From Amycolatopsis nalaikhensis (GTDB lineage: Bacteria; Actinomycetota; Actinomycetes; Mycobacteriales; Pseudonocardiaceae), in assembly GCF_030264295.1 (NCBI RefSeq), contig NZ_CP127173.1, forward strand, positions 9,183,501 to 9,247,500: a stretch of DNA of 64,000 nt. The letters run 5' to 3'. The notes beneath the pieces are model-generated. The model made no database searches. It was not told the origin of the DNA and worked only from the letters and a program-made list of their open reading frames with translations. Numbering within the stretch: position 1 is the first letter of the stretch; each line of letters starts with the position of its first letter. Shown piece by piece: positions 8,150-15,431 of this stretch. The position numbers and the translations under genes are program-made.

Positions 8150-8702
8150 GCCAGCGGACGCGGCGATCGGACCGCGCGAGGGTCGGCCGCACGCGGCCGA
8201 ACCCCGCGGCTTCGAACAAGGTCGTGGTGCCGACGTGGGCCGCGCTCGAGTTGAGCCGCGCGCCCTCGGTGTCGACGGGATAGCCCTCGATGGCGGGAGC
8301 GCCGCAGGAGCGGGCGTAGTCGACGGCGCCGTCCAGGAGGTCCCGCGCGACGCCGCGCCGCCGGTGGGACGACCGGACGACGAAGCAGACGACGCTCCAC
8401 ACAGGCAGGTCGTCGAGCGGAAGGATGGTCCGCGAGCGGTTCAGCCGTTCCATCCGCGACCGCGGCGAGACCCCGCACCACCCGACGGGCGTGTCACCGT
8501 CGTAGGCGAGGACGCCGGGGGCGGGCTGCTCGGCGCAGAGGCCCCGGACCCGATCGGCCCGGCGTTCGCCGCGCAGGGCACTGTATTCGGCGGAGGTGAT
8601 CCGGTAGGCGAGGCACCAGCAGGCGCGGTCGTTGCCGCTGGGGTTGAGGATGGCGGCGACGTCGTCGAAGTTTTCGGCGGGCCGGACGTCGAAGGCGGAC
8701 AT
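8115..8702 (-). CDS. GNAT family N-acetyltransferase
   Basis: A 195-aa protein with a single GNAT acetyltransferase fold. The acetyl-CoA pyrophosphate-binding motif A is visible as VVCFVVRSSHRRRGVARDLLDGAVDYARSCGAPAIEGYPVD, with the R-R-x-G-V-A loop. Preceding strands (GVLAYDGDTPVGWCGVSPRS) and the downstream VGTTTLFEAAGFGRV match GNAT motifs D and B. The substrate cannot be predicted. The start ATG at 8702-8700 lies 49 bp from the divergent membrane protein gene at 8752. The 3' end overlaps the convergent glycosyltransferase by 35 bp. Confidence 0.9.
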   Translation of the reverse strand: MSAFDVRPAENFDDVAAILNPSGNDRACWCLAYRITSAEYSALRGERRADRVRGLCAEQPAPGVLAYDGDTPVGWCGVSPRSRMERLNRSRTILPLDDLPVWSVVCFVVRSSHRRRGVARDLLDGAVDYARSCGAPAIEGYPVDTEGARLNSSAAHVGTTTLFEAAGFGRVRPTLARSDRRVRWLMRLDLGAPAR

Positions 8703-8751
8703 GGAGGCACGGTACCCGTCACAACGGCGGCGGCGGGTCCGTCAGAGGGAT

Positions 8752-9192
8752 ATGAGAACCCTGGCATTGGCGGCGACGGCGGCGTTCGCCGGAGGAGCAC
8801 TGCTGACCCAGACGGTGATCGTCCCCTCGTGGCGGGCGGCGCCACCGGAGGTCTTCCTGGCCCGGTTCGCCACAGAGGGCCCGATCACCGGGGCGACGGT
8901 GTTCCCGTTCGAGCTGGCCTCCCTGGTGCTGCTGGCCTTGTCGATCCGAGGAAGCTCGGCGCGGTGGTGGTGGGCCGCGGCGACAGTGTGTTCCGCCGGG
9001 ACTTTCGTGCTGCTGCTGTATTTCGTCCCGGCGAACCTGGCACTGCTGGATCCCGCGTTTCCCCCGCGAGACGTCGCGGGCGCGCTGGCGGCCTGGAACC
9101 GGTGGGACTGGCTCCGCACGGGCCTCGGCGTGGCGGCGACGGCCTTCGCGGTCGGAGCACAGCTTTCGGTCAGGGCTGAACGAAGGCGGTGA
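8752..9192 (+). CDS. DUF1772-like integral membrane protein
   Basis: A 146-aa protein from ATG 8752 with AGAGGGA immediately upstream. Four hydrophobic segments are visible: LALAATAAFAGGALLTQTV, ATVFPFELASLVLLAL, WWAAATVCSAGTFVLLLYFV and LGVAATAFAVGA. The WNRWDW motif between the last two helices is typical of DUF1772 (anthrone-oxygenase-like) membrane proteins. Some relatives take part in polyketide anthrone oxidation, but most are of unknown function. It overlaps the convergent DUF4190-type gene by 23 bp. Confidence 0.75.
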   Translation: MRTLALAATAAFAGGALLTQTVIVPSWRAAPPEVFLARFATEGPITGATVFPFELASLVLLALSIRGSSARWWWAAATVCSAGTFVLLLYFVPANLALLDPAFPPRDVAGALAAWNRWDWLRTGLGVAATAFAVGAQLSVRAERRR

Positions 9193-9811
9193 GCTTCGCA
9201 CCCGGCTGCCCGAAGGTGCAGGCGGCGGTCCGAACGCCCCCGATCCAGGAGCCGCGGGTGGGGAGGTGCACGAAGAACTCGAGCGCCGGCGGCGGCGTGC
9301 CGCGGATGAAGTAGGCGTCCGCGGCCATCCGGCAGGTGGTCAAGGCCTGCTCGCGGAGGGCGTCGAGGCCCGGGTAGGCGTCCGTGCCGGTGCCGACGTC
9401 GATGCGTCCGAAGATCTGTTCGTCGTGCGGGAGGTCGCAGGCGACCCGGGCGACGTGTTCACCGTCGGCACCGGAGTCGAAGCAATCGCCGACGGGCATG
9501 ACGTGGATGTAGTCGTCACCACGCGCGACGGGCGATCGCGCGAGGAGCTGCGGCCCGAGCTTCACCAGGCCGACGCCCAGCCAGAGCGCACCGAGAACGA
9601 TGCCGGTGACGGCCAACCCCCGCCCGGCGCGGCCACTGCGTCCGATCCGGACCAGAGCGCGGATGCCCAGGATGACGGCGAACGGCACGAGCCCGATCAG
9701 CCCGCAGAGCAGGGCGGCGATGGCGAAGCCGTCGGTCCCCCCGGAGTCGACGTGCCGGTGGACGGTCGTCTGGTCGTGGTTGGACAGGGTGGAGCGCGTT
9801 TCGTCGAACAA
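9170..9811 (-). CDS. DUF4190 membrane protein with septum-formation-like extracellular domain
   Basis: A 213-aa protein probably starting at TTG 9811, which has a GGAGGG ribosome-binding site just upstream. A short polar N-terminus is followed by two helices (GFAIAALLCGLIGLVPFAVILGIRAL and GLAVTGIVLGALWLGVGLV) in the DUF4190 arrangement. The C-terminal part is outside the membrane: HVMPVGDCFDS…VACDLPHDEQIFGRIDV…CRMAADAYF…ACTFG, with spaced cysteines as in the actinobacterial septum-formation domain. The role is presumed to be in the cell envelope. It overlaps the convergent DUF1772 gene by 23 bp. The 90 bp between it and the next minus-strand gene show nothing recognisable. Confidence 0.8.
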   Translation of the reverse strand: MFDETRSTLSNHDQTTVHRHVDSGGTDGFAIAALLCGLIGLVPFAVILGIRALVRIGRSGRAGRGLAVTGIVLGALWLGVGLVKLGPQLLARSPVARGDDYIHVMPVGDCFDSGADGEHVARVACDLPHDEQIFGRIDVGTGTDAYPGLDALREQALTTCRMAADAYFIRGTPPPALEFFVHLPTRGSWIGGVRTAACTFGQPGAKLTAFVQP

Positions 9812-9901
9812 GGATCCCCCTCCGGAGTCCCCCGACCCGGCTGGAGGATCCTAGCGGCCGACCGACGACGACGCCCAGGCGACTGCCCTCATCCGTGTCC
9901 G

Positions 9902-10429
9902 TCAGGCCTTTTCCCGGGTCGAGACAAGGATGAGGTTGAACAGGTTCTCATCGACATCCAGGCCCGCCACGATGCGGTGACCGTAGGTCGCGACCAACCC
10001 GTCGGGGTCAACGGTGTAGTTCTTGACAGCTATTTTGGTGAACCCGAATATGACCGCCTTGTGATAGTTGATATCGGTCTTCCCAAAGGTGTGAAAAACC
10101 CACTTCAGATGCGGAACTTGCCGAATCATCAGGTCACCGAGCAAGAGACCGACGTCGATCACGATCGAATACCAAAGAGGCGCCAGCCTGCCGGATTCGC
10201 GCGAGTCCTCTTCGATGTTCTGAGCAAACCAGCGATCGAGTCTTTCGAGCCCATCACGAGTACCGTCGAACGCGACTCCGTTCAAGCTGGTCAACTTGAG
10301 TAGACACGTGATCCGCTCGTCCTTGTGGGCCATGAGATGGTTGTACTCGAGACGAGCATCAGCCCGGGCCATCTGGCGCGGCGGTCCGATCACCGCGGGT
10401 CGATAGCTCCGATAACTACCCCACTCCAT
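9902..10429 (-). CDS. Unrecognised protein of a low-GC accessory unit
   Basis: About 175 aa from ATG 10429 (MEWGSYRSYRPAVIGPP…). A helical N-terminus (LEYNHLMAHKDERITCLLKLTSLNG) leads into FDGTRDGLERLDRWFAQNIEED, then LAPLWYSIVIDVGLLLGDLMIRQVPHLKWVFHTFGK and a C-terminal AVIFGFTKIAVKNYTVDPDGLVATYGHRIVAG. I cannot name the family. The pattern (short helical domain, then a W..S...D.....GD..I...P.L.W core) resembles some actinobacterial immunity-type proteins, but that is inference only. Base composition is distinctly lower in GC than neighbouring genes (for example the stretch 10000-10200), suggesting horizontal acquisition. It is the last gene of a WYL-led minus-strand unit and overlaps the preceding small gene's probable stop. 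Confidence 0.65.
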   Translation of the reverse strand: MEWGSYRSYRPAVIGPPRQMARADARLEYNHLMAHKDERITCLLKLTSLNGVAFDGTRDGLERLDRWFAQNIEEDSRESGRLAPLWYSIVIDVGLLLGDLMIRQVPHLKWVFHTFGKTDINYHKAVIFGFTKIAVKNYTVDPDGLVATYGHRIVAGLDVDENLFNLILVSTREKA

Positions 10430-10503
10430 ACCGCGGCTCCTCGATTTCGTCGAAACTTGTGTCGGTCGGCGCGGGTCGAGCATTCTCCGCATCCACCGCT
10501 TGA

Positions 10504-10785
10504 TCACTCGCACTGACCCCGCAGATGCCGTGGCGACACCTTCGCAAAGGCCACCAGCAACACTTCGGCGAACATGCTGTTCGGTCCAGCGCCAGTAAAG
10601 GGAACGATCCGGCCGAAAACGAAGTCTTCCACATCGCGCAACCAGTCCACATCGGAGTCGACGAGCAGCCATCCGTCCCGCCTGGAGATGCGGACGTCGG
10701 CCGCCCCGGCGCGGAAGAACCGTCCGGAATTTTCGCGCAGGTAGCCGACCACTTCGACCGTACGGAGATCTTCAGGCCGATACAT
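10504..10785 (-). CDS. Small unrecognised protein, possibly frameshifted at its 3' end
   Basis: A 93-aa frame from ATG 10785 (MYRPEDLRTVEVVGYLRENSG…), which overlaps the WYL regulator's stop by 14 bp and is therefore probably translated by coupling. The centre (DVRISRRDGWLLVDSDVDWLRDVEDFVFGRIVPF) looks like a beta-rich domain. The annotated frame ends QCE-stop at 10504. If one base of the CCCC run at 10517-10520 (plus strand) is removed, translation continues VSASDQAVDAENARPAP…EPRYGVG to a stop at 10416. That stop overlaps the next gene's ATG by 14 bp, mirroring the upstream overlap. The longer, 122-aa version is thus plausible. The family is unknown and GC is lower than flanking genes. Confidence 0.55.
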   Translation of the reverse strand: MYRPEDLRTVEVVGYLRENSGRFFRAGAADVRISRRDGWLLVDSDVDWLRDVEDFVFGRIVPFTGAGPNSMFAEVLLVAFAKVSPRHLRGQCE

Positions 10786-11770
10786 GGACCTCACCCGCTC
10801 GAGCGGCACGCCGGGACAACTCGCCAAACGCGGCCCGCAGCTCCGCCGGAGCGACCACCTCGATCTCGGCGTCGAAGCGGGCCAGCGACGCCGCGAGCGC
10901 AGCCCAAGACCAGGCCCCGGCCGTCAACCTGGTCCGTGCAGCACCAACTTCCTCGACAACGCCATCGCCGGCAAAGGGCGCCACCTCAGCCACCGGCAGG
11001 TCGAGGATCACCTCGCCGCGACAGGGCCAAGCGTCCGCGCTCTCGGCGCCCTTGAAGCGGGCCGAAAGGAAAGCGGCCACGTCGCCCCCCGGAACCTCAC
11101 GGGGCGCGAACCGCGGCCCGTTCGGGACGCGCAGCTTCATCCGGTCGGCGCGGTAGGTCCGCCAGTCACCACGATCGGGATCCCAACCCACGACGTACCA
11201 GCGCCCGGCCCGCACCACCAGGTGGTGCGGCTGCACCCGGCGCGGCGGCCGCGGCTCGGCGTCCTCCGAACTTCCCGGCGCGCGGTAGTCGAACCTCAGC
11301 TCCTCCCGGGCCCGGACCGCCGCGCTGAGTATCAGCAGGACCTCCGTGTCCACCTGGGGATCGGTTCCGCGCCCCGCCGCACTGACCTCGAGCACGTCGA
11401 CGCGCCGCCGCAGGCGCGCCGGCAGCACCTGCCGCACCGTGGTCAGGGCCCGCGCCGCCGCCTCCTCGATGCCCGCGCCCGTCCCCACCGCGATCCGCAG
11501 CGCCACCGCGAGCGCCACCGCCTGCTCTTCGTCGAACAGCAGCGGCGGCAGCTGGCTGCCCGCTTCGAGCCGGTAGCCCCCGTCGGGTCCCTTGACCGCC
11601 TGGACCGGATATCCGAGCTCGCGCAGCCGGTCGACGTCGCGGCGCACCGTCCGCTCGCTGACGCCCAGCCGCTCGGCCAGCAGGCCGCCCGGCCAGTCGC
11701 GGCGGGCCTGCAGCATGGACAGCAACGCCAGGAGCCTGCTGGACGTCGTCGTCGAAGTGGCGATCGGCAT
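10772..11770 (-). CDS. WYL-domain transcriptional regulator (YafY/PafC type)
   Basis: A 332-aa protein. Residues 1-65 form an HTH_11 winged helix (RLLALLSMLQARRDWPGGLLAERLGVSERTVRRDVDRLRELGYPV). The linker PDGGYRLEAGSQLPPLLFDEEQAVALAVAL leads to a WYL ligand-sensing domain containing QPHHLVVRAGRWYVVGWDPDRGDWRTYRADRM (here W-Y-V) and a C-terminal WCX-type extension. Such regulators sense ligands such as nucleic acids or small molecules and often control neighbours. It is divergent from the PhnB-like VOC gene at 11882 (111 bp between starts), its likely target, and leads the unit with two low-GC genes downstream. Confidence 0.92.
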   Translation of the reverse strand: MPIATSTTTSSRLLALLSMLQARRDWPGGLLAERLGVSERTVRRDVDRLRELGYPVQAVKGPDGGYRLEAGSQLPPLLFDEEQAVALAVALRIAVGTGAGIEEAAARALTTVRQVLPARLRRRVDVLEVSAAGRGTDPQVDTEVLLILSAAVRAREELRFDYRAPGSSEDAEPRPPRRVQPHHLVVRAGRWYVVGWDPDRGDWRTYRADRMKLRVPNGPRFAPREVPGGDVAAFLSARFKGAESADAWPCRGEVILDLPVAEVAPFAGDGVVEEVGAARTRLTAGAWSWAALAASLARFDAEIEVVAPAELRAAFGELSRRAARAGEVHVSA

Positions 11771-11831
11771 CTTTTCAGGATGCCACGAGTAACGGACGTA
11801 CTCTGACCGCTATTCGCGGAACAGTGGCGCT

Positions 11832-11855
11832 CGCCGCCGGAAACCTCCGGCGGCG
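11832..11855. promoter_or_regulatory. GC-rich hairpin in the leader of the VOC gene
   Basis: Perfect 10-bp arms (CGCCGCCGGA at 11832-11841 and its complement at 11846-11855) with a 4-nt loop lie in the divergent intergenic region, ending 26 bp before the VOC start. It could be an RNA leader structure of the VOC mRNA or a protein-binding site; the sequence does not decide. Confidence 0.4.
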
Positions 11856-11881
11856 GAACCACTCGTGAAGGACCGGACCAA

Positions 11882-12349
11882 ATGTCGCTCAACGCTGTCG
11901 CCCACCTGAACTTCCACGGCGAGGCCCGCGAAGCCCTCGAGTTCTACCAGTCGGTGTTCGGCGGGCAGCTCACCGTCGTCACCTACGCCGACTTCGGGAT
12001 GCCGGCCGAGCTGCCCGGCGCGACGCACGTCGTGTTCGGGCAGGTCGTCGCCGGCAACGGCTTCCGCGTCATGGCCTACGACGTGCCCGGCCAGGACGCG
12101 CCCGCCGCCCCGGCCGCACCCGGCACGCGTCGCGAAAACGGCATGACGATCACCAACGAGCCGTTCTTCCTCTCCGTCCGCGGTGAAAGCGTCGAGGAGG
12201 TGACGCCGGTGTGGGCGGGCCTCGCCAAGGGCGCGACCGTGATCGAGGAGTTCGGCCCGGCCCAGTGGGCGCCCGCCTTCGGGATGCTGGCCGACCGCTT
12301 CGGCGTCACCTGGATCGTCGACGTCGCGACCGAGTACGCCCAGGCCTGA
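11882..12349 (+). CDS. PhnB-like VOC family protein
   Basis: A 155-aa protein of the PhnB/3-demethylubiquinone-methyltransferase-like VOC group: VAHLNFHGEAREALEFYQSVFGGQL at the start and FGMLADRFGVTWIVDVATEY at the end are the family hallmarks. Despite old names these proteins are usually of unknown activity and are commonly found beside WYL-type regulators, as here. The metal-ligand pattern is weak, so catalysis is uncertain. It begins at ATG 11882 and is followed by a strong GC hairpin before the aldo/keto reductase. Confidence 0.88.
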   Translation: MSLNAVAHLNFHGEAREALEFYQSVFGGQLTVVTYADFGMPAELPGATHVVFGQVVAGNGFRVMAYDVPGQDAPAAPAAPGTRRENGMTITNEPFFLSVRGESVEEVTPVWAGLAKGATVIEEFGPAQWAPAFGMLADRFGVTWIVDVATEYAQA

Positions 12350-12358
12350 TCCGCCCGC

Positions 12359-12388
12359 CGGGGTGCGGCCGCCCGCGGCCGCACCCCG
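12359..12388. terminator. Strong GC hairpin between VOC and aldo/keto reductase genes
   Basis: Perfect 14-bp arms (CGGGGTGCGGCCGC at 12359-12372 and its complement at 12375-12388) with a 2-nt loop begin 10 bp after the VOC stop. There is no U-tract, as usual for actinobacterial terminators. It probably separates the two transcripts or protects the upstream mRNA end. Confidence 0.6.
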
Positions 12389-12409
12389 CCCCGACGCAGG
12401 AGCAACCCC

Positions 12410-13450
12410 ATGCGCACCCGCCCGCTCGGCCGGACCGGCATCCAGGTCAGCGCCTACACCCTGGGCACCATGATGTTCGGCCCGCACGGCAATCCCGACC
12501 CCGGCGACTGCGTGCGGATCGTCCACCGCGCCCTCGACGGCGGCATCACCGTCATCGACACCGCCGACGTCTACGGCGGCGACGGCGAATCCGAGAAGAT
12601 CGTCGGAAAAGCCGTGCGCGGCCGCCGCGACGACGTCGTCCTCGCCACGAAGTTCAACGGCCCGATGGGCCCCGGCGCCAACCAGCGCGGCAGCTCTCGC
12701 CGGTGGATCGTCTCCGCCGTCGAGGGGTCGCTGCGCCGCCTGGGCGTCGACCACATCGATCTGTACCAGGCCCACCACCCCGAACCCGGCACGGATATCG
12801 AGGAAACCCTTGGCGCGCTGACCGACCTGCTGCGCGCGGGCAAGGTGCGCGCGATCGGCCATTCCAACCTGCCCGCGTCGGACATCGTCGAAGCCCAGTG
12901 GGTGGCGCGGCGGTGCGGGTTGGCCCGGTTCCGCTCCGAACAGCCGCACTACTCGATCCTCAACCGCGGGATCGAACGCGAGATCCTGCCGGTCTGCGAA
13001 CGCTACGGGCTGGGTGTCCTGGTGTGGAGCCCACTGGCGATGGGCCTGCTGGCGGGGCGTCTCCGCAAGGGCAACGGGGAAACGGCGTCGGCAGGCAGGC
13101 TGCACTGGGCGCGGCGGCACATGACCGACGAACGCAAACTCGACGCCGTCGAAGCGCTCGCCCAGGTCGCCGACGACGCCGGGGTGTCGCTGCCCCACCT
13201 CGCACTGGGGTTCGTGACCGCGCACCCCGCGGTCACCTCGGCGATCATCGGCCCGCGCACGCCGGAACAGCTCGACGACCTGCTCGCCGGAGCCGACACG
13301 TTCATCGACGACGGCGTGCTCGACCGCATCGACGAGATCGTGCCGCCGGGAACCGATGTCGGGCCGATCGACGTGGCCTACGTGCCGCCCGCACTGGGAA
13401 AGGAGCTTCGCCGCCGCCCCGCCGGAACCCGGGCAGCGCGCGGACGGTGA
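12410..13450 (+). CDS. Aldo/keto reductase
   Basis: A 346-aa NADPH-dependent oxidoreductase with an (alpha/beta)8 barrel. The catalytic tetrad is visible: Asp and Tyr in VIDTADVYGG, Lys in LATKFNGPMG and His in LYQAHHPEP. The start (MRTRPLGRTGIQVSAYTLGTMMFG) is the usual AKR N-terminus. HPAVTSAIIGPRTPEQLDDLLAGAD is the cofactor-binding C-terminal signature. Family members reduce aldehydes or ketones; the closest type by layout is the YajO/AKR11-12-like group. The start is ATG 12410 with AGGAG upstream. It is convergent with the MarR gene, 9 bp away. Confidence 0.93.
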   Translation: MRTRPLGRTGIQVSAYTLGTMMFGPHGNPDPGDCVRIVHRALDGGITVIDTADVYGGDGESEKIVGKAVRGRRDDVVLATKFNGPMGPGANQRGSSRRWIVSAVEGSLRRLGVDHIDLYQAHHPEPGTDIEETLGALTDLLRAGKVRAIGHSNLPASDIVEAQWVARRCGLARFRSEQPHYSILNRGIEREILPVCERYGLGVLVWSPLAMGLLAGRLRKGNGETASAGRLHWARRHMTDERKLDAVEALAQVADDAGVSLPHLALGFVTAHPAVTSAIIGPRTPEQLDDLLAGADTFIDDGVLDRIDEIVPPGTDVGPIDVAYVPPALGKELRRRPAGTRAARGR

Positions 13451-13459
13451 ACAGACCGC

Positions 13460-13915
13460 TCAGTCCGCGACGTCGTCGGCCGGGACGGGCACCCCCGCGG
13501 TGAGCTTGGTCAGGTACGCCTCCAGCTCCGCCAGCGGGCGACGGCCGATTTCGGCGGCCCACCGGTCGCGGATCTCGTCGAGCAACCGGCCGCCGAGCGC
13601 CATCATCTCCGCCCCGCGCGTCGTGATCCGGAGCCGCTTGCGGCGCGCGTCGGCCGGGTGCTCCTCGCGCTCGACGTAACCGAGCCGTTCGAGGATGGCG
13701 ATCCGCTGGGCCGCGGCCTGCTTGGTGATCGACAGCCGCCTGCCGAGGGCGGAGGCGGTGTCCACCCCTTCGCTGATCGCCCGCAGCGCGAACTCGTCGG
13801 CGGGCCGGACTCCGGGATGGCCGCGGTTCTCCAGCTCCGCGCTGACGTCGTCCACCATCGCGCGGAAGCCGCGCAGCAGCAGGAGCGCCAGATCCGCCCC
13901 CGAAGACCGTTCCAT
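13460..13915 (-). CDS. MarR-family transcriptional regulator
   Basis: A 151-aa winged-helix protein. The DNA-binding part reads ISEGVDTASALGRRLSITKQAAAQRIAILERLGYVEREEHPADARRKRLRITTRGAEMMALG, a textbook MarR recognition helix and wing. N- and C-terminal helices would form the dimer interface. It starts at ATG 13915. It is divergent from an alpha/beta hydrolase gene, and the 90-bp gap contains two near-identical 17-bp palindromes that should be its operators, so autoregulation plus control of the hydrolase is likely (inference). Confidence 0.93.
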   Translation of the reverse strand: MERSSGADLALLLLRGFRAMVDDVSAELENRGHPGVRPADEFALRAISEGVDTASALGRRLSITKQAAAQRIAILERLGYVEREEHPADARRKRLRITTRGAEMMALGGRLLDEIRDRWAAEIGRRPLAELEAYLTKLTAGVPVPADDVAD

Positions 13916-13943
13916 GCCGGGATCATACGGCCGCGAGCGCTAT

Positions 13944-13989
13944 GGACAAGTTACTTGTCCAACACCTACGTTGGACAAGTAACTTGTCT
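13944..13989. promoter_or_regulatory. Twin palindromic operators for the adjacent MarR regulator
   Basis: GGACAAGTTACTTGTCC at 13944-13960 is a perfect palindrome around its central base, and GGACAAGTAACTTGTCT at 13973-13989 is the same site with one changed end base. The centres are 29 bp apart, close to three helical turns, so two dimers would bind the same DNA face. They sit between the divergent MarR and hydrolase starts, and the second ends 16 bp before the hydrolase ATG. Confidence 0.85.
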
Positions 13990-14005
13990 AACGTGGAGGA
14001 AGTCG

Positions 14006-14899
14006 ATGACACCCACCCCCGCCGGCGCGACCATCCCCGGCGCCGAGCACCACCACGCCCGGGTCAACGGCACCGAGCTGCACTACGTGACCGCGGGCAG
14101 CGCGGGCTCCCCCGTGCTGCTCGTCCACGGTTTCCCGGAGACCTGGTGGGTCTTCCACCGGGTGATTCCCCTGTTCAGTGCGCACCACCGCGTGATCGCG
14201 GCCGACCTGCGCGGGTTCGGTGATTCCGCGACCGCGGGCACCGAGCACAGCAGCGCCACGGCGGCGGCCGACCTGATCGGGCTGATCGAACACCTCGACC
14301 TCGGGCCCGTACACCTCACCGGCCAGGACATCAGCGGCCCCACCACGTTCCGCGTCGCGGCCACGCGCCCGGACCTGGTTCGCAGCTACACCGCGGTCGA
14401 GACCGGCCTGCCGGGGTTCGGGCTGGAGGCGCTGGCCGACGTCACGCGGGGCGACGGCTGGCACATCGGCGTGCTCGTCGCGGCGGGCATTCCCGAGATG
14501 CTGCTGTCCGGCCGGGAACGCCCGTTCATCGCCGAGTACGCGATCCCGTCCCTCAGCGCGACCGCGGAGGCGTTCGCCGGCGACGACGTCGACGAACTCG
14601 TCCGCACCTACGCCCGCCCGGATGCCTTCCGCGGCGCGACCGGGCTCTACCGGTCGATGCTCGCCGAGGGCGACGAGATCCGGGACCTCGCCGCGACCTG
14701 GTCACCGGCACTGCCCGTGCTCGCCGTGGGCGGCGGATCGGGCGATTTCACGCCGTCGACCTTCCGCCAGGTGACCCCGAACGTGACCGCCGCGCACCTC
14801 GACGGCATCGGTCACTACGTGGCGATGGAGGCACCCGGCCGGTTCGCCGACACGGCCCTCGACTTCTACGCGAAGGCCGACAACGCGGCGCCCGCCTGA
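14006..14899 (+). CDS. Alpha/beta hydrolase, epoxide-hydrolase/dehalogenase-like
   Basis: A 297-aa protein starting at ATG 14006 after GGAGG at 13995-13999. The fold signatures are VLLVHGFPETWWVFHRVIPL (oxyanion-hole HGFP), VIAADLRGFGDS, the nucleophile elbow LTGQDISGPTTF with Asp in the nucleophile position, and GIGHYVAMEAP with the catalytic His. An Asp nucleophile points to the epoxide hydrolase/haloalkane dehalogenase side of the family, although G-Q-D-I-S-G differs from the usual GHDxGG. Expression is probably repressed by the adjacent MarR through the operators upstream. Confidence 0.9.
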   Translation: MTPTPAGATIPGAEHHHARVNGTELHYVTAGSAGSPVLLVHGFPETWWVFHRVIPLFSAHHRVIAADLRGFGDSATAGTEHSSATAAADLIGLIEHLDLGPVHLTGQDISGPTTFRVAATRPDLVRSYTAVETGLPGFGLEALADVTRGDGWHIGVLVAAGIPEMLLSGRERPFIAEYAIPSLSATAEAFAGDDVDELVRTYARPDAFRGATGLYRSMLAEGDEIRDLAATWSPALPVLAVGGGSGDFTPSTFRQVTPNVTAAHLDGIGHYVAMEAPGRFADTALDFYAKADNAAPA

Positions 14900-14914
14900 T
14901 AGAGCCGCACGCGG

Positions 14915-15313
14915 TCAGCGGTTCGAAGCGGTCTCGCCCGCACAGGAGGCCGCCGCGCGGGCGGCGCCGTCGATGTTGTCCTCGACCCAGCTGCGCAGCA
15001 TGCGCAACGGCACGGCCGCGCTGTGGCCGAGCTCGGTGAGCGAGTACTCGACGTGCAGGGGCACCGCGGGATAGACCGTGCGGTCGACCAGGCCGAACTC
15101 CTCCAGGCGCCGCAACGTCTGGGTCAGCACCTTCGGGCTCACTCCCTGCAGATGCCGCTGGAGCTCGCCGAAGCGCCGCGGGCCTTCTTCGAGCGCGCCG
15201 ATCGCCAGCGCGGACCACTTGTTCGCCAGCAGGTCCAGCATCGCCCGGCACGGGCACTGCGCCGCGTAGACGTCGTGGTCGGCGTGCTGTCCGGTCAGGC
15301 ACACAGTGGTCAT
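14915..15313 (-). CDS. HxlR-family transcriptional regulator
   Basis: A 132-aa protein from ATG 15313. The N-terminal CPCRAMLDLLANKWSALAIGALEEGPRRFGELQRHLQGVSPKVLTQTLRRLEEFGLVDRTVYPAVPLHVEYSLTELG is the full HxlR winged helix. The conserved cysteine ahead of the first helix (here CPC) is used by several family members as a redox or electrophile sensor. It is divergent from an NADPH:quinone-type oxidoreductase, the classic HxlR arrangement (compare YodB/HypR types), and two palindromes lie in the intergenic region. A redox- or quinone-responsive repressor or activator is the likely role. Confidence 0.92.
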   Translation of the reverse strand: MTTVCLTGQHADHDVYAAQCPCRAMLDLLANKWSALAIGALEEGPRRFGELQRHLQGVSPKVLTQTLRRLEEFGLVDRTVYPAVPLHVEYSLTELGHSAAVPLRMLRSWVEDNIDGAARAAASCAGETASNR

Positions 15314-15333
15314 CGCAAGCCTCTCACCTCGAT

Positions 15334-15385
15334 ACTTCCCGATGGGAAGTTCTAGCCCTTGCGGGTAACTATATCCCTGCGGATA
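15334..15385. promoter_or_regulatory. Two palindromes between HxlR gene and quinone oxidoreductase
   Basis: ACTTCCC-gat-GGGAAGT occupies 15334-15350 with perfect 7-bp arms, and TATCC-ctgc-GGATA occupies 15372-15385 with perfect 5-bp arms. Both lie between the divergent starts (15313 and 15432). The second resembles HxlR-type boxes; the first is nearer the regulator and could mediate autoregulation. Assignment to this HxlR protein is inference from position. Confidence 0.65.
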
Positions 15386-15431
15386 CGTTGCCGGTGCCAC
15401 CGGAAAGATCACGGAACCAGGGAGAGAACCA

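Noticed and set aside
9902..10785. Insertion sequence or phage remnant behind the low GC
   Set aside because: No transposase, integrase or terminal inverted repeats could be seen on either side; only the composition is unusual.
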